Below, piece by piece: positions 1-7,855 of a DNA stretch of 13,201 bases. The number at the start of each line of letters is the position of its first letter. The first letter of the stretch is position 1. The position numbers and the translations under genes were made by a program. Origin of the DNA: Chromera velia (Eukaryota > Sar > Chromeraceae); contig JAHBMJ010001716.1 of assembly GCA_018398765.1 (NCBI GenBank), positions 1 to 13,201 of the forward strand. Reading direction: 5' to 3'. The notes beneath the pieces are model-generated. The model saw only the letters and a program-made list of their open reading frames with translations. It ran no database searches and was not told the DNA's origin.

Positions 1-24
1 CACACACACACACACACACACACA

Positions 25-80
<56 letters not shown>

Positions 81-98
81 CACGCACGCACACACACG

Positions 99-132
<34 letters not shown>
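1..132. repeat. CA/CGCA microsatellite in RPC1 intron 1
   Basis: This is an almost pure dinucleotide tract of CA with interspersed CGCA tetranucleotide blocks (about 24-84 and 84-102). It runs off the left edge. It lies just past the splice donor of the RPC1 exon, so on the coding strand it is GT/GCGT repeat in the first intron. No stop codon interrupts it in the RPC1 frame, so a naive reading frame runs through it, but its composition shows that it is not coding. Confidence 0.97.
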
Positions 133-135
<3 letters not shown>

Positions 136-153
136 CTTCCTCCCACCCCCCCC

Positions 154-159
154 ACGCAC
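154..159 (-). other. Splice donor of RPC1 exon 1
   Basis: On the minus strand the exon reads CTCTCG followed by GTGCGT and a G-rich run. The Pol III homology stops here and microsatellite begins, so I place the exon/intron boundary at 160/159. The intron is phase 0, and its acceptor lies outside the window. Confidence 0.7.
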
Positions 160-1125
160 CGAGAGCATAGCATTGGCATGCAGAATTTCGGACAGCTGCA
201 TCGTTAGGTCGTCCTCAGTGAATCCCTTGTCGCCCATCGCCACGGAGGGTCTGATCCCGATAGGGGGCACGATCACGTGAGTGATCAAGACCCGGATGGG
301 GTCAACGATGTCCAAAACCTCAAAGTCGGAAGGGTCCATTCTCTGTAGGAGAAATTGGACCCTAAGGGGGTTCAGATCTTCCTGGGCCTTTCCCATCATA
401 GCCCCGAACTCAGCCCCTCCAGCCTTGGAGGCAAACATCCGGTACTGGTCGCTGTACTGTCTGGCAACGTTGTCGTTGTACAACTTCCGTGGGTTCACTT
501 CGTGGAACAACTTCAACGGCTGGCCGATGGCTTTGCGGACTAATCCATTTGCAGCACCGCAATAAGGACACTCGGAGAGAGTGCGTGCGTGCTGTACCAT
601 CTTTTTGAAGAGGTTCTTTTTCATCAGCATGTCAGTCTTGAACCTCCGCATTCGCTGAAGATATTTCTCTCTGTCGGAGGGGGAGAAGAGGAGACGGGAG
701 CACTCTTTGCAGATGCACAGAAGGATATTGATGGCGTGCTTGAAATACCCAACATGAAACACCGGCAGACAGAGCTTTACGAACCCGAAATGACCTGCGC
801 AGTCTGCCACCAGTTGGTCACAAGTCCGGCACTTCCCTGCGTCTCTTCGGGACACCCCAAGTCTCGGGTCGAGACAGCCAAACACAAACGGCTGCTTCGT
901 CCCGACATCGTACAGTTCCCTGTTGAAAACCTGGATCTCGCTGTATCTGTCAATCTCTTCTGCTGAAAGAATACCGAAAGTCAATCCGTCAATCACATAG
1001 TTCATTCGTTTTTCCTTCACAGGCTCCTTGAGGACGAATCTTGTGGCAAGACTCTGCTCAAGAAAAGCGTTCGCACTCTGAAGGTCCTCCAAGGGAGCCG
1101 CAGTCGCATCCATGGCGGAGCTCAT
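160..1125 (-). CDS. RPC1: DNA-directed RNA polymerase III largest subunit (RPC1), first exon
   Basis: This exon encodes the first 322 residues of the largest, clamp-forming catalytic subunit of nuclear RNA polymerase III, which transcribes tRNA, 5S and U6 genes. I recognise the Pol III family motifs: LDPRLG near residue 85, the zinc ligands C99, C102, C109 and H112, then [10 protein letters not shown] at 118-127, C139/C142, and CPYCG with C186/C189. AQEDLNPL follows at 247-254 and a Pol III-type IRPSV...EDDLTMQL stretch at 291-311. The catalytic NADFDGD region would lie in later exons, off the left edge. The start at 1125 has a GCCGCC leader in the Kozak position. A second in-frame ATG four codons later (1113) is also possible, and an in-frame stop at 1201-1203 rules out a much longer N-terminus. 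The 5' portion encodes about 40 residues before the conserved block, longer than in animal homologues. The exon ends in phase 0 at a GTGCGT donor. Confidence 0.95.
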
Positions 1126-1640
1126 GGCGGCCTTACTTAGAAGGAAGAAGAGGGGGCGTTGAAAATGTTCCCCTGCTTCACTTCTTTGAAGAGACTGGGG
1201 TTAGACAGACGGACACACGAAGCATATGAAAAGGGGCGCTGTCAGATGGACAGTCCGATTTTCTTTAAAAATCAAACCAGAGAGTCAAAACAAAGTTTGA
1301 CTCGCACACAAAACAGCTCGCTGTGCCTAATTGTTCGGAAGACAGCACGGTAGCACAAAGATGCATAGAGGACGTCCCGGTCACATCCGTCAGATTCTCT
1401 CAGGCAGTGAAAAAATGACACACATGGTACGTGGGCTTCTATATATACCGGGGGGGGGGAGGCGGGGGGGCGCGCGCGCGGATCGAGGGTTTTTGTGGCG
1501 CCCATGCCTGCAGAGCCGGGAAGGCGCCTCCTATAGGAAGGAGGCGCGCCGGGAGACGTTACAAGAGCGACTTGTCGAGATCTCTATTCCCATTTGGCTA
1601 CATTAGGCTCAATACGAGCAAAGCCTACTAAACGGTAAAT
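1126..1640. other. 5' flank of RPC1, non-coding, with G-run and GC hairpin
   Basis: I see no supportable gene here. The stretch holds the presumed promoter/5' UTR side of RPC1 (minus strand). It contains a TATATATA run near 1440, a G9 and G7 cluster at about 1450-1468 followed by alternating GC, and an inverted repeat GCGCCTCC (1524-1531) / GGAGGCGC (1540-1547) with an 8-base loop. Short open frames on both strands have no recognisable features. Confidence 0.5.
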
Positions 1641-2064
1641 GTTTTTGATGAACCCATTTTGAATTGTAGTTAAATTAAGTTAAATGGTTAGCTAAATACT
1701 ACTAAATATAACCCTTAAAAGCTAAGTTAAAAGGGTGTTTTACTAGATATATATTTTCCTACTATTTCTTATGCTGCTACTTAGTCTAGCTGCTACGACA
1801 GCTACGCAGTGTCTGATAAAGAGAAAATATGAGAAAAACACCTCACAAGGGAAGATGTGAGCATATAAAGCAGAAACCCAGCAGAAACTCTTCTACAGCA
1901 GAAACCAAGCATATTGATTCTTCTCTCATTCTTGACTAGATTCTTGAGAGCCTCCATTTGAGCCTTTTCTGACTGTAGCTCATTTCAACTGTCTCTTCGT
2001 CACTTCTCTCCTTCTTAGTCTCTTCTTCTTCTTTCCTCTGTGCTTAGAGGGCAGCAGTAAAATC
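1641..2064 (+). promoter_or_regulatory. AT-rich leader with TATA-like box and CAGAAAC repeats
   Basis: An AT-rich stretch (1641-1770) includes an inverted pair ACCCTT (1711-1716) / AAGGGT (1731-1736). TATAAAG occurs at 1864-1870. Three copies of CAGAAAC follow at about 1871, 1882 and 1899, then a pyrimidine-rich leader runs to the ATG at 2065. The order of TATA box, leader and ORF would suit the promoter or LTR of the decayed element downstream. I could not find a matching second LTR, so this is inference. Confidence 0.25.
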
Positions 2065-3840
2065 ATGGACGACGGTAGTAAGAAGCAATTCGATCCCCCG
2101 CCCCCTCCTAATACGCCTCTTGACGTCCAAGCAGCAAAGTCTCTCATTTCTGAGGCGGTAAAAGATATAAAGGGAGAAATTAAGAATCTCACTCAGAAAT
2201 TTTCTAAAGTGTTCATCTCCAAGAACGACCACTAAGCAGAGCAGAAGAAGACCCACAATCTTATCGAGAAAGGGAAGGACAACCTTTGTATCTGTGAGGC
2301 GAAGATATCTGAGGTGCAGATCTCTTTGTTGGAGCAGTGGGTAGACAGGGAACGTATACCGGGGGCGAGTAGGGTGCTTTTTGCCCCCCTAAAGTGGCGC
2401 ATTTCCGCAAAAAACTCGTTCTCATACATAATTGATAAGGAGTTAGAGGCTGGAACTTTGTGTAAGAAGACGTTGTAACGATAGAAAAAGAACTATGGAA
2501 CAGATTTTTTATATCATTTCTAGAAACATAGGCTGCCATACAAATTTTTTGATTTTGGGGCCATTTTTTAATGGTTGTGAATAGTAAAAAAAAGGGTATG
2601 AAACTTATAAAATTTGTATGGCAGCCCATGTTTCTAGAAATGATATAAAAAATCTGCTCTATAGTTCTTTTTCTATTGTTACAACGTCTTCTTACATAAA
2701 GTTTCAGCTTCTAACTCCTTATCAATTATGAGAACGAGTTTTTTACGGAAAAGCGCCGGTTTCCTATATAGGGGGGGGGCAAAAGGGGGGGCAAAAAGCA
2801 CCCCACTCGCCCCCGGTATGCGAAAAGAAGCTTGGGCTTCGTAAGAAGAACTCCGAGGTGATCCATAGATTTGATTTTGAATTCCCTCTCCCGGGGCTAC
2901 ACGCTCAGGCTGACAAAGAGAAAGCATTGGAGATCGGAGCCATATAAACGAAGAAGGAGGATAGACTAGGTTTAAGTAGATGGACTTTCCCCAACAGACA
3001 TACCCCTTCTCTCCTCTGTTCCGCTTTTTCTCCGCGATGCAGGAAATTATGGAGGAGGAGGTTGAGAAAAACACTTTTCCCGCCATCCCTGCGATCCCAG
3101 AAAAATGGAACGTTCTCTTATTCTCCATCATTTTGAGGTCTAACGAGGGTAGGAGATGGAATTTTGGTGAAATCGAGTTCGACCAGGAACACCACCGTCC
3201 TAGATCATCGTCTCTTCTCCCACCTTTACGAAGTCCACAGAGCCCAGATGAATGTCTCCGACAAGAGAGATCCCCTCCCCCTCTTCTCTCTATTCTGGGA
3301 GACCACACCCAAGATCCGAATCCACATTAGGAGCTCCCCCCTCTACCGCCTCTTTGATAAGGTGAAGAGAGCGGTGGCAAATGTGGAGAGGGGGTATGGC
3401 ATCACTACGCAAGAAGACAAACAGCTTGCTCAGCAGTTAGGGGGGGTGCGTGAAGACTTCTTAAAGGCTGGGGGGAGGGAAAAGAGAGCCAGGTTGACCA
3501 CCAGGCTCTTCGCATTCCATTTGGAGTGAACAATGACAGACATATTCTCTTGTTTCCGCTCCGAAGACGCTTACGAGGTGCCCACAGACCCCAGACAACC
3601 CAGAGTTGCCTTGACCAAAACCGGAGAGGGGGGGAAGAGAAAAGCAGACCATAATTCCCCTGGGACTATCGAGCAGGAATAAAAACATAGGTTGAAGCAG
3701 AAAGAGACTTCCGGAATCAACAACTGCCGTCTCGTATTCACAGCTACGATGCAAAGGGGCAGAGATGCGGGGGTCGGCGAGGGATGGGGCGGGGGTCCAC
3801 TGAATCAGTCAGGAGATGTGGGTGCAATTGACATTAATAA
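2065..3840 (+). pseudogene. Decayed gag/ORF1-like gene, interrupted by a foldback element
   Basis: I do not recognise the family. The frame opens at ATG 2065, has a proline run at residues 11-15 and then a charged, helix-rich segment. A TAA at 2233-2235 breaks it, but the same frame continues open to 2352, where a foldback element is inserted. Beyond the element, 2825 onward continues with a basic stretch and then PLPG. A TAA follows at 2945. An ORF in another frame (2980-3330) covers residues such as the FSPLFRFFSAM stretch, and a further frame (about 3164-3529) carries a long basic, amphipathic C-terminal part ending in TGA. A last in-frame piece starts at ATG 3533 and has a TAA at 3681-3683. 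Coherent amino-acid composition across frames, with stops and shifts, indicates a dead coding sequence. The retroelement assignment rests on position, repeat context and the proline/coil composition only; no reverse transcriptase is visible. Confidence 0.5.
2353..2822. mobile_element. Foldback (long inverted-repeat) transposable element
   Basis: Two arms, 2353-2548 and 2609-2822, are near-perfect reverse complements around a 60-base loop. The termini read CGTATACC and GGTATGCG, followed inward by GGGGGCGAG. The right arm carries an extra G-run segment (about 2755-2795) missing from the left. The element is non-coding; short open frames in the arms are mirror images of each other and not evidence of selection. 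It interrupts the decayed gene at 2065-3840. Removing 2353-2824 (element plus a possible AA duplication) puts the left and right reading frames back in register, which supports insertion. The exact target duplication is uncertain: a TA duplication with one mutated copy is also possible. The superfamily is not identified. Confidence 0.8.
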
Positions 3841-4049
3841 ATCTATAGAGGGTCTGACTCTGAGTTAGGGGGAAGGGAACGGGGGGGCTCGGCCCCCCAG
3901 CAGCAATAAACTGCAAGCAAATCCCCTCCCCATTGGGGGGCGGGACGAGGAGGAGGGGGGGGGACAGAGGAAGGTAATCAGAAGAAGCAGAGGGATACCA
4001 GTCCCCTCCCCCTGTCTATACGAGTCGCTCTACAGTGCCCCGTCTATCG
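3841..4049 (+). other. G-rich 3' segment with GC hairpin and AATAAA
   Basis: The strand is strongly G-rich. A perfect hairpin with a 7-bp GGGGGGC/GCCCCCC stem and a TCG loop lies at 3882-3898. AATAAA follows at 3905-3910, and a nine-G run occurs at about 3955-3963. Frames through here stay open for about 150 bases to 4057 and match the frame resumed after the hAT element, so this may be a further decayed part of the gag-like gene. AATAAA could instead mark its 3' end. Confidence 0.4.
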
Positions 4050-4057
4050 CCGCTGGT
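4050..4057 (+). repeat. 8-bp target-site duplication, left copy (CCGCTGGT)
   Basis: This octamer lies immediately before the CAGGG terminus of the hAT element. It is identical to 5475-5482, which directly follows the other terminus. An 8-bp duplication is the hallmark of hAT insertion. Confidence 0.85.
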
Positions 4058-4092
4058 CAGGGTTGCCGATTTTTTCGGCGGTAGACAAGCTT

Positions 4093-4121
4093 CATTACCG
4101 GTAACCGGTAATTACCGGCAG
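4093..4121 (+). repeat. Left subterminal ACCGGTAA repeat of the hAT element
   Basis: A 29-base block contains three ACCGG motifs around AATT and CCGGTAACCGG. It matches 5412-5440 at 25 of 29 positions in direct orientation, and 15 bases (CCGGTAACCGGTAAT) also match in inverted orientation because the block is near-palindromic. Confidence 0.75.
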
Positions 4122-4806
4122 AGTTTGCTGGCAGTTGGCAAAGACTTGGCAGAATTCTAACAGTCACTAACAGTTTTTAATAACCTAAGTCCTAGGTTAT
4201 AGGTCAATCAATCAATCACTTAAACAGAAAAGTGTGATGCTAGCTATCCTACCATACAACTAGAGGAGACGGCAATATAACTGAATCACCTTATATCCAT
4301 TCATCGACTTACAGAAGGAGTCTGTCCAACCAGGGCAGAGTCATCAGCTTCCACCTGTTCAGATCAATCTAGTGACTGTCAAAGAAAGAATATTTCCTAC
4401 GCGTGTATATAGTCTTTGAATCTATACTGCCCTCCAGTCATACTCAAACTCGAGAGGCCCAAAGCAAGTCAACATTAACACGACCGACTCAAAGACACAC
4501 GAAAATTCCGACCTGCCACAGCCAACCATCACTGTCACTCAGTCATTTACGAAGTGATCAGCGCTTAGCTAGCTACACTCGATGTGTCACACTCCACATT
4601 GAAGTAAGCTCTCTCAATTAAGTCAGCCTTTCAAGCATGCTCTTCAATTCAGTTGGCCTGCATACGCACCCCAGACCGCCACGCTTCATCGCACGTCCAG
4701 ATTCGTAGGGCGCTTCTCGCTCGTGACGCACGCATTCTCACTCATATCACGCATACACTTTTCACACTTAAGGCTAGACTTAAGGTCAATTCAAAAAGTC
4801 AATGCG

Positions 4807-5082
4807 TCATCTGTAGGGATAGCTATGTGGCCAGTGTGCTTGAAGATGATACAAGTCGAAGCAATGGGTCCCGTCTTGTACTTGGCGCCCAAAGACAGAG
4901 AACCGCTGGCCGCAATGACCACAGCTGGCCCAGACAGATGCATCCGCGCGATTCCAACAACGGAAAAAGTCCGCCTCCAAAGAAAGACCCACCGCTAAAA
5001 GCTGATGTCTGAAGCGTCGAAGGGCTTCTGACTCCGGAGACCCAGGGGGGTGCAGATTTATCATCTGCAAGCAAGCAGACAT
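4807..5082 (-). CDS. Possible BED-type zinc-finger remnant of hAT transposase
   Basis: This 91-residue antisense frame lies inside the hAT element. It contains W51, C54-x2-C57, and H79-x3-H83 within the string YHLQAH, with GTH just before. That order (tryptophan, CxxC, then a leucine-flanked HxxxH) resembles the BED finger found at the N-terminus of hAT transposases, where it binds the subterminal repeats. The frame ends soon after the finger at a TGA, so no catalytic RNase H-like domain follows. The upstream TGCTTGCTTGCAG at about 5069-5081 could alternatively be a splice acceptor. The spacing before C54 is tighter than usual, and a chance resemblance cannot be excluded. The plus-strand frame over the same bases shows no features. 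Confidence 0.35.
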   Translation of the reverse strand: MSACLQMINLHPPGSPESEALRRFRHQLLAVGLSLEADFFRCWNRADASVWASCGHCGQRFSVFGRQVQDGTHCFDLYHLQAHWPHSYPYR

Positions 5083-5109
5083 GAAAGAATTATAAGTAAA
5101 TAAGCAAAC

Positions 5110-5205
5110 AGAGACAGGGAAAACGAGTATGTAAACGAAAGGCGGTTAGGCATTTATAGAGACAGGGAGGGTAAGTATATGAACGAAAGGCAATAGAGAT
5201 AAGCA
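5110..5205 (+). repeat. Tandem duplication with 48-bp unit
   Basis: Two adjacent units, 5110-5157 and 5158-5205, both begin AGAGACAGGG and share GTATGTAAACGAAAGGC / GTATATGAACGAAAGGC in the middle. They lie in the non-coding right half of the hAT element. Confidence 0.7.
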
Positions 5206-5411
5206 GGATACACTGAAATAGGTCACACAGCTGCTGCGACTCCCTGTGACTGATAGAACTAGATAGAAAGGGTTGATGTACATGGAGCTGAAGGATATAA
5301 ACGGACACAAAAAAAAAACGTTTTTGAAGGTTGGCGCCGCAGGCGAAATTTTTTTTAGGGACCCTAATTTTTATTATTTTTTTTATCGGTAAAAGGAAGG
5401 CAGACTGAGGC

Positions 5412-5440
5412 CATTACCGGTTACCGGCAATTGCCGGTAG
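5412..5440 (+). repeat. Right subterminal ACCGGTAA repeat of the hAT element
   Basis: This is the counterpart of the block at 4093-4121, ending in the perfect palindrome ACCGGCAATTGCCGGT. It lies about 35 bases from the right terminus at 5474. The left block is about the same distance from its end. Confidence 0.75.
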
Positions 5441-5474
5441 ACTACACCTGTTACCAACCAGAAAAGCAACTCTG

Positions 5475-5482
5475 CCGCTGGT
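5475..5482 (+). repeat. 8-bp target-site duplication, right copy (CCGCTGGT)
   Basis: Identical to 4050-4057 and directly adjacent to the CTCTG terminus of the hAT element. Confidence 0.85.
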
Positions 5483-6048
5483 CTTCTATCGCCTGTCTCC
5501 GTCCGCTAGTTCCCTCTCCCTCACAAAAACATCCCGCACACCTTAAGACCAACGTGTTGCAACCCTGGTTTTTGTGGATGAGTAAAAAGATTGGACACCG
5601 TGCCCCCCATACAAGAAAGCAGGAAGGAGCGAAGGGGGCGCAGTCCAGGTGCGTCGGTCACCCCATGAACAGACGTTTCTCCTCAGAGTCTTCTCCTTCT
5701 CACCATGAGTGTGCGAATCTTCTTGGCAAGACAGCTCCACTCTTTGACTCCTTTGACATGCCAATCCCTTCAGCCCCTCCTCTTTCCTCCCTTTTGCATC
5801 ACTCTCTTTCTTCACAATCTCTTGATGCTAGCTTTTCTGTCTTGACTCCTCCGAAAACCCCTCCGCTCACTTCTTCCTCCCTCACTTTCTCTGATAACCT
5901 GACCACTCACACGTCTACTCCCTATGCTGGGCTTGCGGCCCCTTTACTCCCTTCGCCTGCAGGCCTACCCTGCAGGCGCGTCTCTCCCCGCTGGGGTCGT
6001 GTGCAGAAACAGATGGTCTGTACTGGGGGAGGAAGAAGAAGAAGATAA
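5483..6048 (+). pseudogene. Proline/serine-rich open frame, continuation of the decayed gene
   Basis: The frame is open from inside the hAT right end to the TAA at 6046-6048. Past the target duplication it encodes a basic segment, then about 100 residues rich in serine, proline, leucine and threonine, and ends in GGGRRRR. Across the hAT element it is in register with an open stretch ending at 4057, so before the insertion it may have been one frame of roughly 240 codons. I recognise no domain. Low-complexity serine/proline content makes a chance pyrimidine-rich open frame a real alternative, but the first 60 codons, which are not pyrimidine-biased, argue for former coding. Confidence 0.35.
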
Positions 6049-6275
6049 GAGTACCAACGTGAGAAGCCAGTCTACTCAGTCTTCTCCTCACGTTTTTCTC
6101 CATCCATCGTCTCTCCCCCCACTTAGCTCCTGCCCTCCCGCATGGGGCTCTCGTTTGGTTTAGGATGGATTGCCTTCTCTCCTTTCCCCTCCTCTTCCTC
6201 ATTCTCCAGCCAAGGAATGCATTCCCCTCTCTTCTGCGATTCCTTCCCCTGGTTTTAAGATAAATCTATCCCGAA
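6049..6275 (+). other. Pyrimidine-rich, no gene seen
   Basis: The plus strand is mostly C and T (runs such as TCTCCTTTCCCCTCCTC near 6177). I see no supported coding frame, RNA gene or element end. Confidence 0.5.
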
Positions 6276-6384
6276 TGGTCTCCAACAGTAAAACGGTCTC
6301 CAAAACAACCATACCTCTCAAGCTTTTTTAGGTAGTAAACAATTATATTTAAAAACTTAAAACAAAGAGTTTTAAGCGATTAAA
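6276..6384 (+). repeat. Dispersed AT-rich repeat with doubled GGTCTCC, copy 1
   Basis: This copy matches 12005-12108 in direct orientation. Both begin with GGTCTCCAA, repeat AAAACGGTCTCCAAAACAACC after a short spacer, pass through GTAAACA, and end AAAACAAAGAGTTTTAAGC then ATTAAA. Only a few small gaps are needed. There is no coding capacity. It is probably a piece of an interspersed element. Confidence 0.8.
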
Positions 6385-6928
6385 CAGTACGATTTCCTGT
6401 TTTTAAATTGGGTTTAGTAAGAGAAAAAAATATATTATGTTTAACCGCGCGGCGTGCGTGTTTCGTGCGTCAGCGCACGTGCCTGTCATGCATGCAATTA
6501 AGGCGGCAGCGGGGAGCACCGGAATTTAAAATCGCGTGGATCGATATCGATTAAATCAAAGAAGCCAATTTTGATGCACGCAGATGCAGCTGAAGGATGC
6601 GGTTGCACCTCTACGCACATTGAGCTCAAAGGTGATCGACGTAATCGACTAGATCGACGCACACTGCATATTTATCTCTGCACATTGTGGGACTGTGGAT
6701 CTGTTTCGAAAGTGTTCACTGCTGATGTTTCCAGACCAGGTTGCACGGTATTTCAAACAGAATAGCTGGATTCTTCACATGCCATTGGGAGAGCGGACGT
6801 TGGAACAAACCTCAGCCGTCTCTCTTCTTCGGGCATGGCCGTCTCGTTCTGCTAGTCAGCGTAGTAGGTAAATTTGGAGAGGCCCGTCTTGCTCTCTATC
6901 TTTGATCGACGTCTTTTTTCTTTTGCGT
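6385..6928 (+). other. Non-coding stretch, no gene seen
   Basis: An AT-rich start is followed by a CpG-rich patch at about 6445-6485 (CGCGCGGCGTGCGTG and related) and GATCGATATCGAT near 6539. A 64-codon open frame at 6571-6765 has no recognisable features. The last part (about 6800-6928) may hold a very diverged earlier unit of the tandem array that follows. Confidence 0.4.
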
Positions 6929-7600
6929 GCCTCTATGCATACGCTCGAGCTCTTGCTTTCTTTGCCGGGGGAACTGGCGCTGTTTTCATTTTCCTTCTGG
7001 TGAGTTTGAGCTTCCGTCTCCCGCCGTCTCCTCTCAGATCAATGTATACTAGCTAGCCTTGACAACTCGTTGCATTATATCAGGCACTGGCCCACCTTTG
7101 TCCAAGCTCTCAGACTTCTATATCTTCTTGCTATGTACCTGCAGACAGGATTTAGGATTCTCACTGGGCTGTTTTGGGGATCCAGAAGGGCTTCGCGTGC
7201 TATCCGGTAAGTTCATCAGCTTGTTTGTCTCAATGTTTGCACCCCGTTCCATCAGGTCAGAGCATGATGCACCTCAGACCCTCGTATAGAACTTTATCCT
7301 TTTCTTGTTCGGTGGTTGCATGCAGGATCTAGGACTACTTTTTGCCTTTGCTGAGGAGCTGGGGTTGCTTTCGCCATTCTTCCAGTGAGTCTGCAGTTCC
7401 GTTTCTCTGTGTGGGTCAGTGTATGATACATTGTTGAGCAGATGTTTGCCTTGAACCGTCGTTTATGGCTTTGTTGCCTCTTAGGGATGTGATTGAATGC
7501 AGGTTTCGTTCCTTTGATCGTGCTGAGGAGCAGTACTTGGGGCTCCGTCACAGTATGACAACCGTTTCTCTGGGTCAGTGGTTTGTTTTCATTTGGTCCC
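6929..7600 (+). repeat. Degenerate tandem array of about 170-205-bp units with splice-like junctions
   Basis: Four units can be aligned by eye, starting near 6935, 7140, 7320 and 7496. Each has a TGCAG or TGCAT start; in the second and third, AGGAT(C/T)TAGGA follows. A short pyrimidine-rich block comes next, then GTGAGT (7000), GTAAGT (7207) or GTGAGT (7385). Downstream are conserved patches: GGTCAGTGTATGATAC-like, then CCTTGAACCGTCGTT-like, then back to TGCAG. The block from TGCAG to the GT is 61-62 bases in the first three units and reads open in the same register (for example QDLG... in units 2 and 3, with LELL/LGLL and SPFF/SFSF similarity between units 1 and 3). This may be a repeated-exon gene, a spliced non-coding RNA, or a decaying satellite. 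The fourth unit has lost the GT junction. Confidence 0.6.
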
Positions 7601-7855
7601 TGTCAGTCACGTCGTTTTGCATCCGTGCCTGTCAGTAAAAATCAGTTAAAGATAGTTAAAGGCATCCAGTAGGTACGGTCCAGAAAGAAAGAAGAGAACT
7701 TATGGCAACCTGGGAAGAGGCAATAGGAGGAGGGGAAGGATGGTTGTCCTTGCTTTCCGTTTGTCTTCCTTTGAATGTGCTGCTTGTCTGCCTGTATTCA
7801 GGTCTGCTTTCTGTCTTTGAAACTGCGCGCCGGCACCAGCCCCGGCCCTGACGTA
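7601..7855 (+). other. Non-coding stretch, no gene seen
   Basis: Apart from short CAGTAAAAATCAGTTAAAGATAG-type repetition of AGTTAAA near 7645-7662, I see no element, RNA gene or supported reading frame. Confidence 0.4.

Larger units (their letters stand above)
4058..5474. mobile_element. hAT-superfamily DNA transposon, probably non-autonomous
   Basis: The left end reads CAGGGTTGCC. The right end, on the other strand, reads CAGAGTTGCT. Both fit the YARNG start typical of hAT terminal inverted repeats, and eight of the first nine bases match. The element is flanked by a perfect 8-bp duplication, CCGCTGGT. Subterminal clusters built on ACCGGTAA / ATTACCGG occur about 35 bases in on both sides (4093-4121 and 5412-5440), the usual place for transposase-binding repeats. 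At 1,417 bp it is too short for a full hAT transposase (roughly 600-700 residues). The only candidate domain is an antisense BED-like finger at 4807-5082. It appears to have inserted into the proline-rich decayed gene: element plus one duplication is 1,425 bases, a multiple of three, and open frames on both sides are in register. Confidence 0.82.

Noticed and set aside
281-966. Plus-strand open frames across 281-966
   Set aside because: They are shadows of the RPC1 exon on the other strand.
2679-3308. 209-codon minus-strand frame spanning the foldback right arm and host sequence
   Set aside because: It runs across an element boundary, and its end is the mirror image of a frame in the left arm. 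It is not an independent gene.
1641-4049. LTR retrotransposon with paired LTRs around the gag-like gene
   Set aside because: The TATA-like leader suits an LTR, but I found no second copy of it downstream, nor a primer-binding site or polypurine tract placed convincingly.
4653-5012. 119-codon plus-strand frame inside the hAT element
   Set aside because: No recognisable domain. It overlaps the antisense frame with BED-like ligands, and the CVIC in it has no matching partner ligands.
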